DNA from: an uncultured Clostridium sp.
GTDB lineage: Bacteria; Bacillota; Clostridia; Clostridiales; Clostridiaceae
Assembly: GCF_900769625.1 (NCBI RefSeq)
Contig: NZ_CAAGHK010000081.1
Span: forward strand, 19,503 to 83,502
Length of the DNA stretch: 64,000 nucleotides
Direction: 5' to 3'
Shown: positions 17,538 through 26,221 of the stretch, piece after piece
How positions within the stretch are numbered: the stretch's first letter is position 1
Layout of the letters: each line of letters opens with the position of its first letter
The notes under the pieces: model-generated
Seen by the model: only the letters and a program-made list of their open reading frames with translations
What the model was told of the DNA's origin: nothing
Databases searched by the model: none
Translations under genes and position numbers: made by a program

Positions 17538-17799
17538 GCTGTTATAGAGTAGCAGAGCAAATATCGGAAATAGTCTAAATAAACAATACAGAAGAAATTA
17601 TGTCATGGTCAGGTAGATGGCAAAAAAATATTTATATGTTTAGTTAGTCAATGTGAATATATAACACATTTTACATGAGCAGCAGATAATATGATGAATA
17701 ATGCAGACAATATGAATATAAAGATAGAATGTATCTATTATGTGAATAAGCAAAAAGATATTTACAAGTAAATTTAAGTATGATATCCTAAGGTTAAGT

Positions 17800-18082
17800 T
17801 AATATAAAGGCAATGAAGAGAAGAGTAGTTTTATTGAAGTTTACAGAGAGTCTGCGTTTGCTGCAAGCAGATAACAGATATAAAATGAAGCAAGGCTTGG
17901 AGCTGCATACGGAGCGTAAATTTCACGTGATGCTATGACGTTAGTCCACGTTACAGGACCTGAGTATTTTACGTACTTAATGAGGCTTCTTTGCGGTGAC
18001 GCAGAAGTGAATTAGGGTGGTACCGCGACACACAATCGCCCCTTGGAATTACATAATTATAATTTCAAGGAGTGTTTTTTTT
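17800..18082 (+). promoter_or_regulatory. T-box leader (tRNA-sensing riboswitch) of the methionyl-tRNA synthetase gene
   Basis: The 14-base T-box AGGGTGGTACCGCG is intact at 18014-18027. Upstream is a long structured leader with a stem I beginning near GAAGAGAAGAGTAG and a GAGAGTCTGCG element. The likely methionine specifier is ATG at 17885-17887. After the T-box, CCTTGGAATT (18041-18050) pairs with AATTTCAAGG (18061-18070), followed by eight T: the terminator. The 3' arm of this terminator overlaps the ribosome-binding site AAGGAG (18067-18072), and the start codon follows the T-run directly. Uncharged tRNA should favour the antiterminator and so expression. Confidence 0.92.
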
Positions 18083-20062
18083 ATGATTTCAAAAAGATTA
18101 AAGAAAGATGAACGTCCAGTTTTTCCTAAAAGAGCTGTTATAACTGCAGGTATGCCATATGGTAACAAGAACCTTCATTTTGGTCATGTTGGAGGAATGT
18201 TTGTTCATGCTGATATTTTTGCAAGATTTTTAAGAGATAGAATAGGAAAAGAAAATGTAATCTTCGTTTCAGGAACTGACTGTTATGGCTCTCCTATCTT
18301 AGAAAGTTATAGAAAACTCAAAGAAGAAGGATTTACTGGAACTCTTGAAGAGTATGTTTTAAAGAATCACAAGAGCCAGAAAGAAACTTTAGACAGATAT
18401 GAAATCAGTCCAAATCTTTTTGGAGCATCAGCTTTAGGCAGAAGCGGAGAAATACATCAGGAAGTTTCTAACTGGATTTTTGAAGAGTTATATAAAACAG
18501 GATATATTAAAAAGTATTCTACACCTCAATTTTATGATGAAGAATTAGGCGTATTCCTAAATGGACGTCAGGTTTTAGGAAAATGTCCTATTCCAGGATG
18601 TACTTCAGAAAAAGCTTATGCAGATGAATGTTCACTTGGACATCAATATATGCCAAGTGAACTTATAGACCCTGTATCAGCATTATCAGGAAAGACTCCT
18701 GCATTCAGAGATGTTGCAAACTGGTACTTTGTTCTTGATGAATGTATTGATGAGCTTAAAGAAAGACTGGAACTTTTAAAGAGAGAAAGTAACACAAGAA
18801 AGTACCAATTAAACATAATCGATGAATTCTTAAGAAAACCAATGATTCATGTACCAAAAAAATACATCGAAGATTTAGCAGAAGTAGAAGCCAAATTACC
18901 TAAGCATAATACTATAAATGAAGAAAATAAAAAGTCTATCATCTTTGAATTTGACAATCTTGATTTAAGAGATGAAGCAAGAAAAGTATTTGAAAGCCTC
19001 GGCATTCATTATACTGCTGGAAAAACTCTTGTACCATTCAGATTATCTGGGAATGTTGAATGGGGAGTTAAAGTTCCAGAAAAAGAAGGATTAAAAGATC
19101 TTACTTTCTGGGTATGGCCTGAATCATTATGGGCACCAATTTCATTCACTAAGACTTACTTGGAATCAATTGGTAAGAGTCAGGATGAATGGACAAAATG
19201 GTGGGGAGATGATGAAGCTTTAGTTTACCAGTTCATAGGTGAAGATAACATCTATTTCTACTCAATAGCAGAAATGGGTATGTTTAATGCTTTAGGAAAA
19301 GGAGAAAGCCACCTTCAGCTTCCACACATAATACCAAACAGACATATTTTATTTATGGATACAAAGGCAAGCAGCAGTTCAGAAATCAAGCCTCCAATGG
19401 CCGATGAACTTTTACAGTACTACACTGCAGAACAATTAAGAATGCACTTTATGGGACTTGGTCTTTCAAATAAGAGTACAGGATTCAAGCCACAGGTATT
19501 TATGAAGGAAGAAGACAGAGTTGGAGCTGACATGGTGCTTAAAGATGGTAATCTTTTAACTAATGTATATAACAGAGCAATACGTTCATGCTTCTATACA
19601 GTACAAAACTACTTTGATGGAAAGATTCCAACTGGCGAAGTAAGTGAAAGCATCAAGAACTTGCTGGAAAAGCACACTATTGAATATGAAAGACATATGT
19701 ACAATCATGATTTCCATAGAATTGCTTATGTGCTTGACAGTGTTATAAGAGAAGTTAACAAGTACTGGTCTGCAAACAGCAGAACTGCTGATAAGAATGA
19801 CGATATGGAATTAAGAAGACAGACTGTAATTGACTGTTTCTATAGCTGTAAGGTAATTGCAGTATTACTTCATCCAATAGCACCAACTGGATGTGAAATG
19901 TTTGCTGATTACTTAAATATGAGCGAAAAGCTTTGGAACTGGGATAATATCTTAGCTCCATTAGAAAGCTATGTTGAAGATTTATCTAAGCATGAATTAA
20001 AATTCTTAGAACCAAGAGTAGATTTCTTCGCAAAACATGAAAGTCAGTTTGCTCAGGAATAA
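18083..20062 (+). CDS. metG: Methionyl-tRNA synthetase family (class I tRNA ligase), divergent KMSKS
   Basis: The 659-residue protein belongs to the MetRS branch of class I synthetases, which charge tRNA with an amino acid. The HIGH motif is HFGH (residues 32-35). A zinc knuckle (CPIPGC...C..GH) follows near residue 175. The position of KMSKS holds KASSSSE (Lys428), before PPMADELLQYYTAEQLR. The C-terminal tRNA-binding EMAP-like domain of standard clostridial MetG is absent. I recall related Firmicutes proteins with the same KASSS variant, so this looks like a subfamily rather than local decay. The T-box with an ATG specifier supports methionine. The start is ATG 18083; upstream in-frame codons lie inside the T-box. 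A separate canonical metG elsewhere is possible. Terminator at 20090-20115. Confidence 0.8.
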   Translation: MISKRLKKDERPVFPKRAVITAGMPYGNKNLHFGHVGGMFVHADIFARFLRDRIGKENVIFVSGTDCYGSPILESYRKLKEEGFTGTLEEYVLKNHKSQKETLDRYEISPNLFGASALGRSGEIHQEVSNWIFEELYKTGYIKKYSTPQFYDEELGVFLNGRQVLGKCPIPGCTSEKAYADECSLGHQYMPSELIDPVSALSGKTPAFRDVANWYFVLDECIDELKERLELLKRESNTRKYQLNIIDEFLRKPMIHVPKKYIEDLAEVEAKLPKHNTINEENKKSIIFEFDNLDLRDEARKVFESLGIHYTAGKTLVPFRLSGNVEWGVKVPEKEGLKDLTFWVWPESLWAPISFTKTYLESIGKSQDEWTKWWGDDEALVYQFIGEDNIYFYSIAEMGMFNALGKGESHLQLPHIIPNRHILFMDTKASSSSEIKPPMADELLQYYTAEQLRMHFMGLGLSNKSTGFKPQVFMKEEDRVGADMVLKDGNLLTNVYNRAIRSCFYTVQNYFDGKIPTGEVSESIKNLLEKHTIEYERHMYNHDFHRIAYVLDSVIREVNKYWSANSRTADKNDDMELRRQTVIDCFYSCKVIAVLLHPIAPTGCEMFADYLNMSEKLWNWDNILAPLESYVEDLSKHELKFLEPRVDFFAKHESQFAQE

Positions 20063-20089
20063 TTTTATAAGATAAAAGAGTGATATGAT

Positions 20090-20115
20090 GAAGCACCACA
20101 ATTTGTGGTGCTTTA
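20090..20115 (+). terminator. Intrinsic terminator after the MetRS gene
   Basis: AAGCACCACA pairs with TGTGGTGCTT over a short loop, with only a short T-rich tail. Confidence 0.75.
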
Positions 20116-20223
20116 TTATATATATTTCAATTAACAATTAACATTGGACAATTGACAATTTTGGTGAAAATAATTAAATGATTTTTTAATTATTATGTAA
20201 ACTATTTATTAGAACATATATAT
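20116..20223 (+). repeat. Dispersed 108-bp repeat, copy A
   Basis: This stretch aligns without gaps to 45690-45797 with about 13 differences by eye. The core is GACAATTGACAATTTTGGTG and the right part is ATGTAAACTATTTATTAGAA. Both copies lie just after terminators. It codes for nothing and could be a small mobile or structural element. Confidence 0.8.
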
Positions 20224-20271
20224 TTAAAAAATTAGGAACTTAAAATATTAAAATTTAATAATTAATTCTTT

Positions 20272-20398
20272 TTATTGTATCCATGCTCCATCAGATTCTA
20301 ATTTATATCCATCAATATTAGTATTAAATGCCATAGTTCCATCATTATTTAAGTAATACAATTTTCCATTAGTATCCTTTAACCAAGATGAATTAATG
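20272..20398 (-). pseudogene. C-terminal fragment of a cell-wall-binding repeat protein
   Basis: Read on the minus strand it gives SSWLKDTNGKLYYLNNDG, then TMAFNTNIDGYKLESDGAW and a stop. This is one and a half choline-binding-type repeats with a natural C-terminus. The upstream part of the gene is missing; foreign sequence begins near 20398. It marks an edge of the accessory island. Confidence 0.75.
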
Positions 20399-20623
20399 AT
20401 TGCAAGACTTAAGAATAAAAAATATAATAATAGTAGGATTGAAATTGATATGGTGTATCTAAATACACCAATTAGAGGTAAGAAATATGCAGTTCCTTTG
20501 TTTCCACAGATTTCTATATGTGCTAATATAGATCAGGGAATTATAGTAAATCAAAATATGTCAACAGTAGAAGAAAGTAATGAGAAAGATGAGATACTGA
20601 ATAATATTGATAAAGTGGGTTAG
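20396..20623 (+). CDS. Short hypothetical protein, probably a C-terminal fragment
   Basis: I do not recognise this 75-codon frame with certainty. It reads EIDMVYLNTPIRGKK, then VPLFPQISICANIDQGIIV, and ends in a charged tail. The order of a short strand, a proline-rich turn and two strands resembles the end of a larger domain, not a complete protein. No ribosome-binding site precedes ATG 20396, and the frame begins at the junction with the truncated wall-binding gene. It is most likely the tail of a gene whose front was lost. Confidence 0.3.
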   Translation: MIARLKNKKYNNSRIEIDMVYLNTPIRGKKYAVPLFPQISICANIDQGIIVNQNMSTVEESNEKDEILNNIDKVG

Positions 20624-21245
20624 AAAGTATTAAAATATAATAAAATTTAAGATTATTATTATAGATTATTCAAGAAACTTATCCTATAGAATTAATAGAA
20701 GTTGTGTTGCCGATAAAGTTGCCGATAACTTTGAAATCGGCAACAGGTCTGAGATTAGATTTTACAAAGGCTGCGCAGTGTTGTTGCTAGTGTTGCCAGT
20801 AATATGTATTAATAATAATATATATAAATATATAGATAGATATATATTATTATAGTGTGAAATCGCATATATATATACACGTGCGCGCGAGAGGAAACAA
20901 GAAAATTTTATCAATAATAATATTAAGAATGATTTTCATCCATATCTTTGAGTATATAATTAATATATGGATTTGGTTTATTTTTTAGGTGTAATGTGTA
21001 TTTTGAGTAGAAGAAAAATAATATACAAATAATTGTAAATATAGTACAATTAACATAATGAGGTAAAGGGATAGGGGCATAGCAACAGTTGATAAGACAT
21101 TGGAAAACTTTATAAAAATTTAGATAAAAATTATAAAGTTTTATAAGGTTTTGGCAACGGTTACATAATAAATAGAAAAATGATATAGTTAACATACAAT
21201 AAATTTAATGTGAGTAATTAGAGTTTTAATAGGAGGAGATACAAA
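20624..21245 (+). other. Gene-free stretch with repeats and a Z-DNA-prone run
   Basis: GTTGCCGATAA occurs at 20706 and 20718, and its inverted half ATCGGCAAC at 20736-20744. A strictly alternating purine-pyrimidine run of 25 bases lies at 20865-20889 and includes CGTGCGCGCG, striking in this AT-rich DNA. The promoter of the following methyltransferase must lie in the last part. No gene could be supported. Confidence 0.5.
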
Positions 21246-21872
21246 TTGAATAGTAATAGAGATTATTGGAATAATATTTATAATAGCATTAAAAATAATA
21301 ATATAACTTATGATTTATGGCTTGAAAAATACAAGGACATATTAGAAAAGAGTAAAGATACTAATATAATCGATCTTGGATGTGGCAGTGGAAATGATTC
21401 TGTTTATCTAACTGAAAGAAATTATAAAGTTATTTCCTGCGATTATTCCATAGAAGCACTTAATATTGTGAAAAAGTATATAAGGAATTCTAATATAGTA
21501 GAGATGGATTTGACTAAAGAATTTCCTTTTGAAGATGCTATGGCAGAAATTATAATTGCAGATTTATCATTACATTATTTTGATGATGATACTACAAAAA
21601 ACATTTTAAATGAGATAAAGAGAGTTCTTAAAAATGGAGGATATCTCATAGCAAGAGTTAATACAATTAACGATGCTAATTTTAATGCGGGAAATGGAGA
21701 AGAGATAGAAAGACATTTTTACTTGACTAAATATGGTTATAAGAGATTCTTTGATTACGAAGATGTACAAAGATATTTTGGAGTTTTTGAAATTGAGAAG
21801 ATAGAAGAAACAGTTATGAATAGGTATGGGGCTGATAAAAAGTGCTTTGAAGTGTTGTGTAGAAATGTATAG
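21246..21872 (+). CDS. SAM-dependent methyltransferase (class I), substrate unknown
   Basis: The 208-residue cytosolic protein has a Rossmann methyltransferase fold. Motif I is NIIDLGCGSGNDSVYL (about residues 40-55). The acidic end of the second strand is ISCDYS, and motif IV lies in ADLSLHYFDDDT. It looks like a small-molecule or TehB-like methyltransferase; DNA-methyltransferase catalytic motifs such as DPPY are absent. The start is TTG 21246, supported by AGGAGG at 21231-21236. It lies 36 bases before the PLD-helicase gene on the same strand with no terminator between, so the two may be cotranscribed. Confidence 0.75.
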   Translation: MNSNRDYWNNIYNSIKNNNITYDLWLEKYKDILEKSKDTNIIDLGCGSGNDSVYLTERNYKVISCDYSIEALNIVKKYIRNSNIVEMDLTKEFPFEDAMAEIIIADLSLHYFDDDTTKNILNEIKRVLKNGGYLIARVNTINDANFNAGNGEEIERHFYLTKYGYKRFFDYEDVQRYFGVFEIEKIEETVMNRYGADKKCFEVLCRNV

Positions 21873-21908
21873 ATTAAATAATAAAGAAGATTAGTTAGGA
21901 AATTACAA

Positions 21909-24425
21909 ATGGGGAAAATACATTTAGAAACAGGTAAGATTGAAGAAAATCAACTAAATGCAAAGGAAATATTAACAGAATGTATTAGCAATGTAGTTAC
22001 TGGTGATAAAAATTATTTATACTACAGGCTCAAGGAGAGTTTTAAAAAAGCAGATAAAATAGATATAATAGTTTCATTTCTTATGGAATCAGGCGTTAAG
22101 CTCATATTAAATGATATTAAAGATGCAGTGGAAAGAGGAGTAACTATAAGAATTCTTACAGGGAATTATCTTAAAATAACTGAGCCATCAGCATTATATT
22201 TATTAAAGAAGAAATTTAAAAATAAAATTGATTTGAGATTTTATAATGTTCCAAACAGGTCGTTTCATCCAAAATCATATATGTTTCACAATAAAATTGA
22301 CAGCGAAATTTATGTAGGCTCTTCAAATATTTCTAGAGGTGCACTTACTAACTCTATAGAATGGAATTACAGATTTCTTAAATCTCAAAATAAGTCAGAC
22401 TTTGAAGAATTTTATTATACATTTGAAGATCTTTTCTATAATCATTCAATAACCGTAGATGATGATGTTTTAGAAAGGTATTCTAAATCATGGGTAAGGC
22501 CAAAGGTCTTTAAGGACATGGAAAAGAGTGCAGAGGAGTATGGAAAAAATGACACAAAAAACAAAGTAATAGATTTATTTGAGCCTAAAGGTGCACAAAT
22601 CGAAGCTTTATATGCATTGAATAATACAAGGGAAGAAGGATTTGATAAGGCTTTGGTGGTTGCTGCAACTGGAATAGGGAAGACATATCTTGCTGCATTT
22701 GATTCAAAGGATTCAGCACAAATATTGTTTGTGGCCCACAGGGAAGAAATAATAAAGCAGGCAGCACGAAGCTTTATAAATGTCAGACAGTCTGATGATG
22801 TGGGATTCTTTTTTAACAGCACAAAAGATAATAATAAGTCTATGATATTTGCATTAGTACAGACTCTTGGAAAAGATGAATACTTAAATGAACAATATTT
22901 TAAGAAAGATTATTTTGATTATATAATTATAGATGAGTTTCATCATGCTGTTTCTGGTAATTACAGAAAAATAATAGACTATTTTACGCCTAAATTTATG
23001 CTTGGATTAACTGCAACTCCTGAAAGACTTGATTCAAAAGATGTTTTTTCTTTATGTGATTATAATACTGTTTATGAAATAAGATTATGTGATGCTATAA
23101 ATAAAGGATATCTTGTTCCATTCAGATATTATGGAATTTATGATTATACAGTAGACTATTCACATGTGGAATTTAAGAATGGCAAATATGTAGAGAAACA
23201 GCTTGAAGAATCTTTAATGATTAACAAAAGAGCGGAATTGATTTTAAATCATTATAAAAAATACAATTCAAAGAGAGCATTAGGATTTTGTACAAGCAAA
23301 AAACATGCGGAATATATGGCAAAATTCTTTTCAGAGAATGGAGTTAAGAGTTCAGCAGTTTATAGTGGTGATAATGGAGAATATGCAGAGGAGAGAAATG
23401 CAGCAGTAAATAAATTGGCTAAAGGTGAACTTAAAGTTGTATTTTCAGTAGATATGTTTAATGAGGGGCTTGATGTACCATCAATAGATATGGTTATGTT
23501 TTTAAGACCTACGCAGTCACCAACAGTATTTTTACAACAGCTTGGACGTGGGCTTAGAAAGTTTGAAGGAAAAAAGTATTTAAATGTACTTGATTTTATA
23601 GGTAATTATAGAAAGGCAGATCTTCTACCATTTTTATTAAGTGGAAAACAATATTCAAAAACTGATTCAAAAAGAGCACTTCCAAATGAAGAAGAGTATC
23701 CAGAAGATTGCAGGATTGATTTTGATTTTAGATTAATAGATATATTTAAGGAAATGGCATCTAAGGAAATGAAGATAAAGGATAGAATACTTGAAGAATA
23801 TCTAAAAGTAAAAAATGATCTTGGACATAGACCGAGTAGAGTTGAACTTTTTAATAATATGGATAATGAAATTTACTATGAAATGAAGAAAAAAAGAAAA
23901 TTTAATATATTTAATGATTATCTTGGATTTTTAAAGGAAAATGATGAACTTTCAGATGATGAACTTTCATTTATGAATACTAGAGGATATGATTTTATAA
24001 AGATGGTTGAAACTACAAAGATGAGCAAGAGTTATAAAATTCCAGTATTACTTGCTTTCTATAATAATGGCGATATAAAGATGTCCCTTAATGAGGATGA
24101 TATATATAAGAGTTTTTATGAATTTTATCATAAGGGAAGTAATAAGGTTGATATGCTTAAGGATAAGGGGACAGTAGATTTTGAAGAATGGGACAAGAAG
24201 GATTATGTTAAGCTTGCAAAGGAGAATCCAATTAAATATTTGATTAAGAGTGAGGGCGAGTTTTTTAGAAAAACTGAGAATGGCCTTATAGAGTTATTTG
24301 GAGATATGGAAATTATAATTAAAATTAATATAACAAAAGATCAGATGCTGGATGCCTTAATAACTAGAGCTAGTATGTATTATGAAGAAAGAAACTTTCA
24401 AAGAGCCAAATATAAAGAGACATAA
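21909..24425 (+). CDS. Phospholipase-D-like nuclease fused to a superfamily 2 helicase
   Basis: The 838-residue protein probably binds and processes DNA. Residues 30-200 form a PLD-like domain with HPKSYMF (His120, Lys122) and GSSNISRGAL (138-146). The aspartate of the canonical HKD is not obvious. A helicase core follows: ATGIGKT (Walker A, near 260), VAHREE, DEFHH (motif II), GLTATPERLD (III), and QQLGRGLRKF (VI). The last 270 residues (LGHRPSRVELF, SYKIPVLLAFYNNGD) resemble the C-terminal region of this helicase family, which is common in restriction and defence contexts. A weak GTTAGGA precedes the ATG. No nuclease partner or specificity subunit is adjacent. Confidence 0.8.
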   Translation: MGKIHLETGKIEENQLNAKEILTECISNVVTGDKNYLYYRLKESFKKADKIDIIVSFLMESGVKLILNDIKDAVERGVTIRILTGNYLKITEPSALYLLKKKFKNKIDLRFYNVPNRSFHPKSYMFHNKIDSEIYVGSSNISRGALTNSIEWNYRFLKSQNKSDFEEFYYTFEDLFYNHSITVDDDVLERYSKSWVRPKVFKDMEKSAEEYGKNDTKNKVIDLFEPKGAQIEALYALNNTREEGFDKALVVAATGIGKTYLAAFDSKDSAQILFVAHREEIIKQAARSFINVRQSDDVGFFFNSTKDNNKSMIFALVQTLGKDEYLNEQYFKKDYFDYIIIDEFHHAVSGNYRKIIDYFTPKFMLGLTATPERLDSKDVFSLCDYNTVYEIRLCDAINKGYLVPFRYYGIYDYTVDYSHVEFKNGKYVEKQLEESLMINKRAELILNHYKKYNSKRALGFCTSKKHAEYMAKFFSENGVKSSAVYSGDNGEYAEERNAAVNKLAKGELKVVFSVDMFNEGLDVPSIDMVMFLRPTQSPTVFLQQLGRGLRKFEGKKYLNVLDFIGNYRKADLLPFLLSGKQYSKTDSKRALPNEEEYPEDCRIDFDFRLIDIFKEMASKEMKIKDRILEEYLKVKNDLGHRPSRVELFNNMDNEIYYEMKKKRKFNIFNDYLGFLKENDELSDDELSFMNTRGYDFIKMVETTKMSKSYKIPVLLAFYNNGDIKMSLNEDDIYKSFYEFYHKGSNKVDMLKDKGTVDFEEWDKKDYVKLAKENPIKYLIKSEGEFFRKTENGLIELFGDMEIIIKINITKDQMLDALITRASMYYEERNFQRAKYKET

Positions 24426-24598
24426 TTAAAATTTCAATAATTGACAACAAAATATATTTGAAAGTATAATTATCCTGAAAATACATATAGTGGAGTAATT
24501 TAGCTGTATATTTTATGACAGGTTCTATTATATGCGTGCTAATTTTAAATATATTTCAAACTATTAATTTTGATAAGGAGGTAATAAAGCAATAATTA

Positions 24599-24988
24599 AT
24601 GGCTGAATGGAAAACACTCATTATCTACTCTGTTGAATTAACTATATGTGGATTAATTCTCTTCTATGTTGCAATACTAAGTGGAGTTGGTAGAAAAGCT
24701 TCAGAAATACAACAGAAGGGAGCAGATGCCGTAGAAGTTCTTGCGGAGTATAGAGAGTATAATGTTTATGATAATACAATATTATGGTCTCAAGATGTTA
24801 TAAGTGCTATCTTAAAGTACAGAGGTTTACCAGAAGTTAATGTAACATATAAGAATGGTGGTAGAACAGTTCAGTACACAATGAATACAAGTGCAGACAA
24901 TTATACAAATGAATACTTGAATAAACAGTTTGAGGTATCTTCTAAGTTCCTATCAACTTTAAAGAGGGATGAGAAAGGTACACACTAG
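24599..24988 (+). CDS. Small membrane-anchored protein, possibly pseudopilin-like
   Basis: I do not recognise a named family. The 129-residue protein begins MAEWKTLIIYSVELTICGLI with one hydrophobic segment (about 7-27). A polar domain follows (ADAVEVLAEYREYNVYDNT, then VNVTYKNGGRTVQYTMNT). A single N-terminal helix plus a small extracytoplasmic domain resembles TadE-like or pilin-like proteins of mobile elements. AAGGAGGT lies 16 bases before ATG 24599, a rather long spacing, but an in-frame stop (24593-24595) rules out an earlier start. It is probably in an operon with the secreted protein at 25048. Confidence 0.5.
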   Translation: MAEWKTLIIYSVELTICGLILFYVAILSGVGRKASEIQQKGADAVEVLAEYREYNVYDNTILWSQDVISAILKYRGLPEVNVTYKNGGRTVQYTMNTSADNYTNEYLNKQFEVSSKFLSTLKRDEKGTH

Positions 24989-25014
24989 GAGTATGGTGTC
25001 AGTCCTACTCCTAG
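24985..25014 (+). other. Hairpin between the small membrane protein and the secreted protein
   Basis: CTAGGAGTA (24985-24993) pairs with TACTCCTAG (25006-25014) over a 12-base loop. It starts at the stop codon of the first gene, 34 bases before the second. No T-run follows. It may stabilise or process the mRNA. Confidence 0.5.
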
Positions 25015-25047
25015 GATTAAAGAAGAAATAGAAAAGGAGAGGTACTT

Positions 25048-25809
25048 ATGAAAAAGAAAACGTCAAAATATAAACAATTATTAGCAACAGGATTAGCAGT
25101 AGCAGGGGTTGCGCAAGCAGGGGCAGTAAAAGCAAATGCAGCAACTTGGAATATTTTAGGGCCTTCAGTGGAAGGTGGTGTGAATACAGGTACTGTAATA
25201 TCTGCTGAAGAAAATAAAGCTTATCATGAGAAGCATACAAATTATGAGCTAGGTATTTGGATACATCATACTAAGGATTCGAAAACGATACAAACAGAAA
25301 GTGACAAGAACAGAGAGATTGTTTCGAATATAGGAGATTCAACAAGCAGATTATTTTCAAGATATACAAATGATAAAGGAGAACCTTACACAGGATTATA
25401 CCTTTCAAAGAATTCCGAAACAGGTTCACCTATAAAATGGATGGTATTAGATAGAGACGGATGTTACAGACGTGATGTAAACCTTCCTCAGTTTGCTTGG
25501 TTAAACGGAAAGCTTTCTGCAGACTTCCTATTAAATGAAACAGGGTTAAATTATAACGATGCTAATAATAGATTTTATCTAACTAAGGTTGATTACTCAA
25601 ATGGGATATTTAAGTATGTAGCATTTAACGAGTGGCAAAAAGAAGGAGACGATTGGTATCGTTCAAATGAAGAAGGTATAGCATATCAAAATGAATGGTT
25701 TAAAGATACTGATGGAAAATGGTATTACTTCGGAAACGATTGTAAAATGGTAAGAAATAAGCTTGTTAACGGCTATTGGATTGGGGAAGACGGGGTTTGG
25801 GTTAAATAA
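25048..25809 (+). CDS. Secreted protein with a C-terminal cell-wall-binding repeat
   Basis: The 253-residue exported protein has a signal peptide (MKKKTSKYKQLLATGLAVAG..., cleavage after ANA near residue 31). Its central domain of about 160 residues has no recognised family. A C-terminal wall-binding unit follows: WYRSNEEGIAYQNEWF and then DGKWYYFGNDCKMV. AAAGGAGAGG precedes the ATG. Bases 25625-25770 are duplicated at 26076-26221. With the upstream small membrane protein it may be a remnant of a surface or conjugation module. Confidence 0.7.
   Translation: MKKKTSKYKQLLATGLAVAGVAQAGAVKANAATWNILGPSVEGGVNTGTVISAEENKAYHEKHTNYELGIWIHHTKDSKTIQTESDKNREIVSNIGDSTSRLFSRYTNDKGEPYTGLYLSKNSETGSPIKWMVLDRDGCYRRDVNLPQFAWLNGKLSADFLLNETGLNYNDANNRFYLTKVDYSNGIFKYVAFNEWQKEGDDWYRSNEEGIAYQNEWFKDTDGKWYYFGNDCKMVRNKLVNGYWIGEDGVWVK
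25625..25770 (+). repeat. Direct repeat, first copy (coding)
   Basis: This 146-base segment, coding for the wall-binding unit, aligns without gaps and with few differences to 26076-26221. It is a likely substrate for deletion or duplication by recombination. Confidence 0.85.
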
Positions 25810-25881
25810 TATTTTCATACCAAAAAACCATAGTCTTTTAAACATATATAAAAAGGTTAGGGTTAAATAGGAGGAAACATT

Positions 25882-26221
25882 GTGGCTAAGAAAAATGGAG
25901 TAGATTACAAAACTAAAATAAAAATAATATAGGGAGCAGGATTAGGTTCTTGGTACAGAGTATACTTATGGTGAAGATAAAAATCCTCCAAGCTACGACC
26001 TAGCAAATACTTCAGCAGGAAAGACTAAAAGAGTCAATTCGTTAGAGTATAGAATACAAGGTCAAAGATTGCATTTTAACGAATGGCAAAAAGAAGGAAA
26101 TGATTGGTATCGTTCAAATGCAGAAGGTATAGCATATCAAAACGAATGGTTTAAAGACACAGATGGAAAATGGTATTACTTCGGAAACGATTGTAAAATG
26201 GTAAGAAATAAACTTATTAAC
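25882..26221 (+). pseudogene. Decayed paralogue of the secreted wall-binding protein
   Basis: AGGAGG precedes GTG 25882, which reads AKKNGVDYKTKI and then hits TAG. In another frame EYTYGEDKNPPSYDLANTSA runs on and, after a further shift, joins LHFNEWQKEGNDWYRSN and the wall-binding unit. The unit ends abruptly at VRNKLIN where unrelated sequence begins. An open frame starting near 26069 is only this last piece. It is a broken second member of the 25048 family. The signal peptide is missing, so it was already incomplete or mosaic. Confidence 0.75.
26076..26221 (+). repeat. Direct repeat, second copy
   Basis: Gap-free match of 146 bases to 25625-25770. Its right end coincides with the point where homology to the wall-binding family stops, suggesting a deletion or recombination junction at 26221. 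Confidence 0.8.

Larger units (their letters stand above)
17326..17799 (+). other. Gene-free stretch upstream of the T-box leader
   Basis: It contains two terminators (17374-17412 and 17501-17537) and then AT-rich DNA that must include the promoter of the T-box transcript. No gene was seen. Confidence 0.45.
20063..20395. other. Gap before the accessory island
   Basis: It holds the terminator (20090-20115), a dispersed repeat copy (20116-20223) and a cell-wall-binding gene fragment on the minus strand (20272-20398). Confidence 0.6.

Noticed and set aside
18017..18082. Upstream start for the MetRS-family gene
   Set aside because: It would place the first 22 codons inside the T-box and terminator, and ATG 18083 has its own ribosome-binding site.
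21246..21872. DNA methyltransferase of a restriction-modification pair
   Set aside because: The protein has the SAM-binding motif but none of the DPPY/NPPY or PCQ catalytic motifs of DNA methyltransferases. It is kept as a generic methyltransferase.
24985..25014. Terminator between the small membrane protein and the secreted protein
   Set aside because: The hairpin lacks a T-run on either strand and the next ribosome-binding site follows closely. It is listed as an intercistronic hairpin instead.
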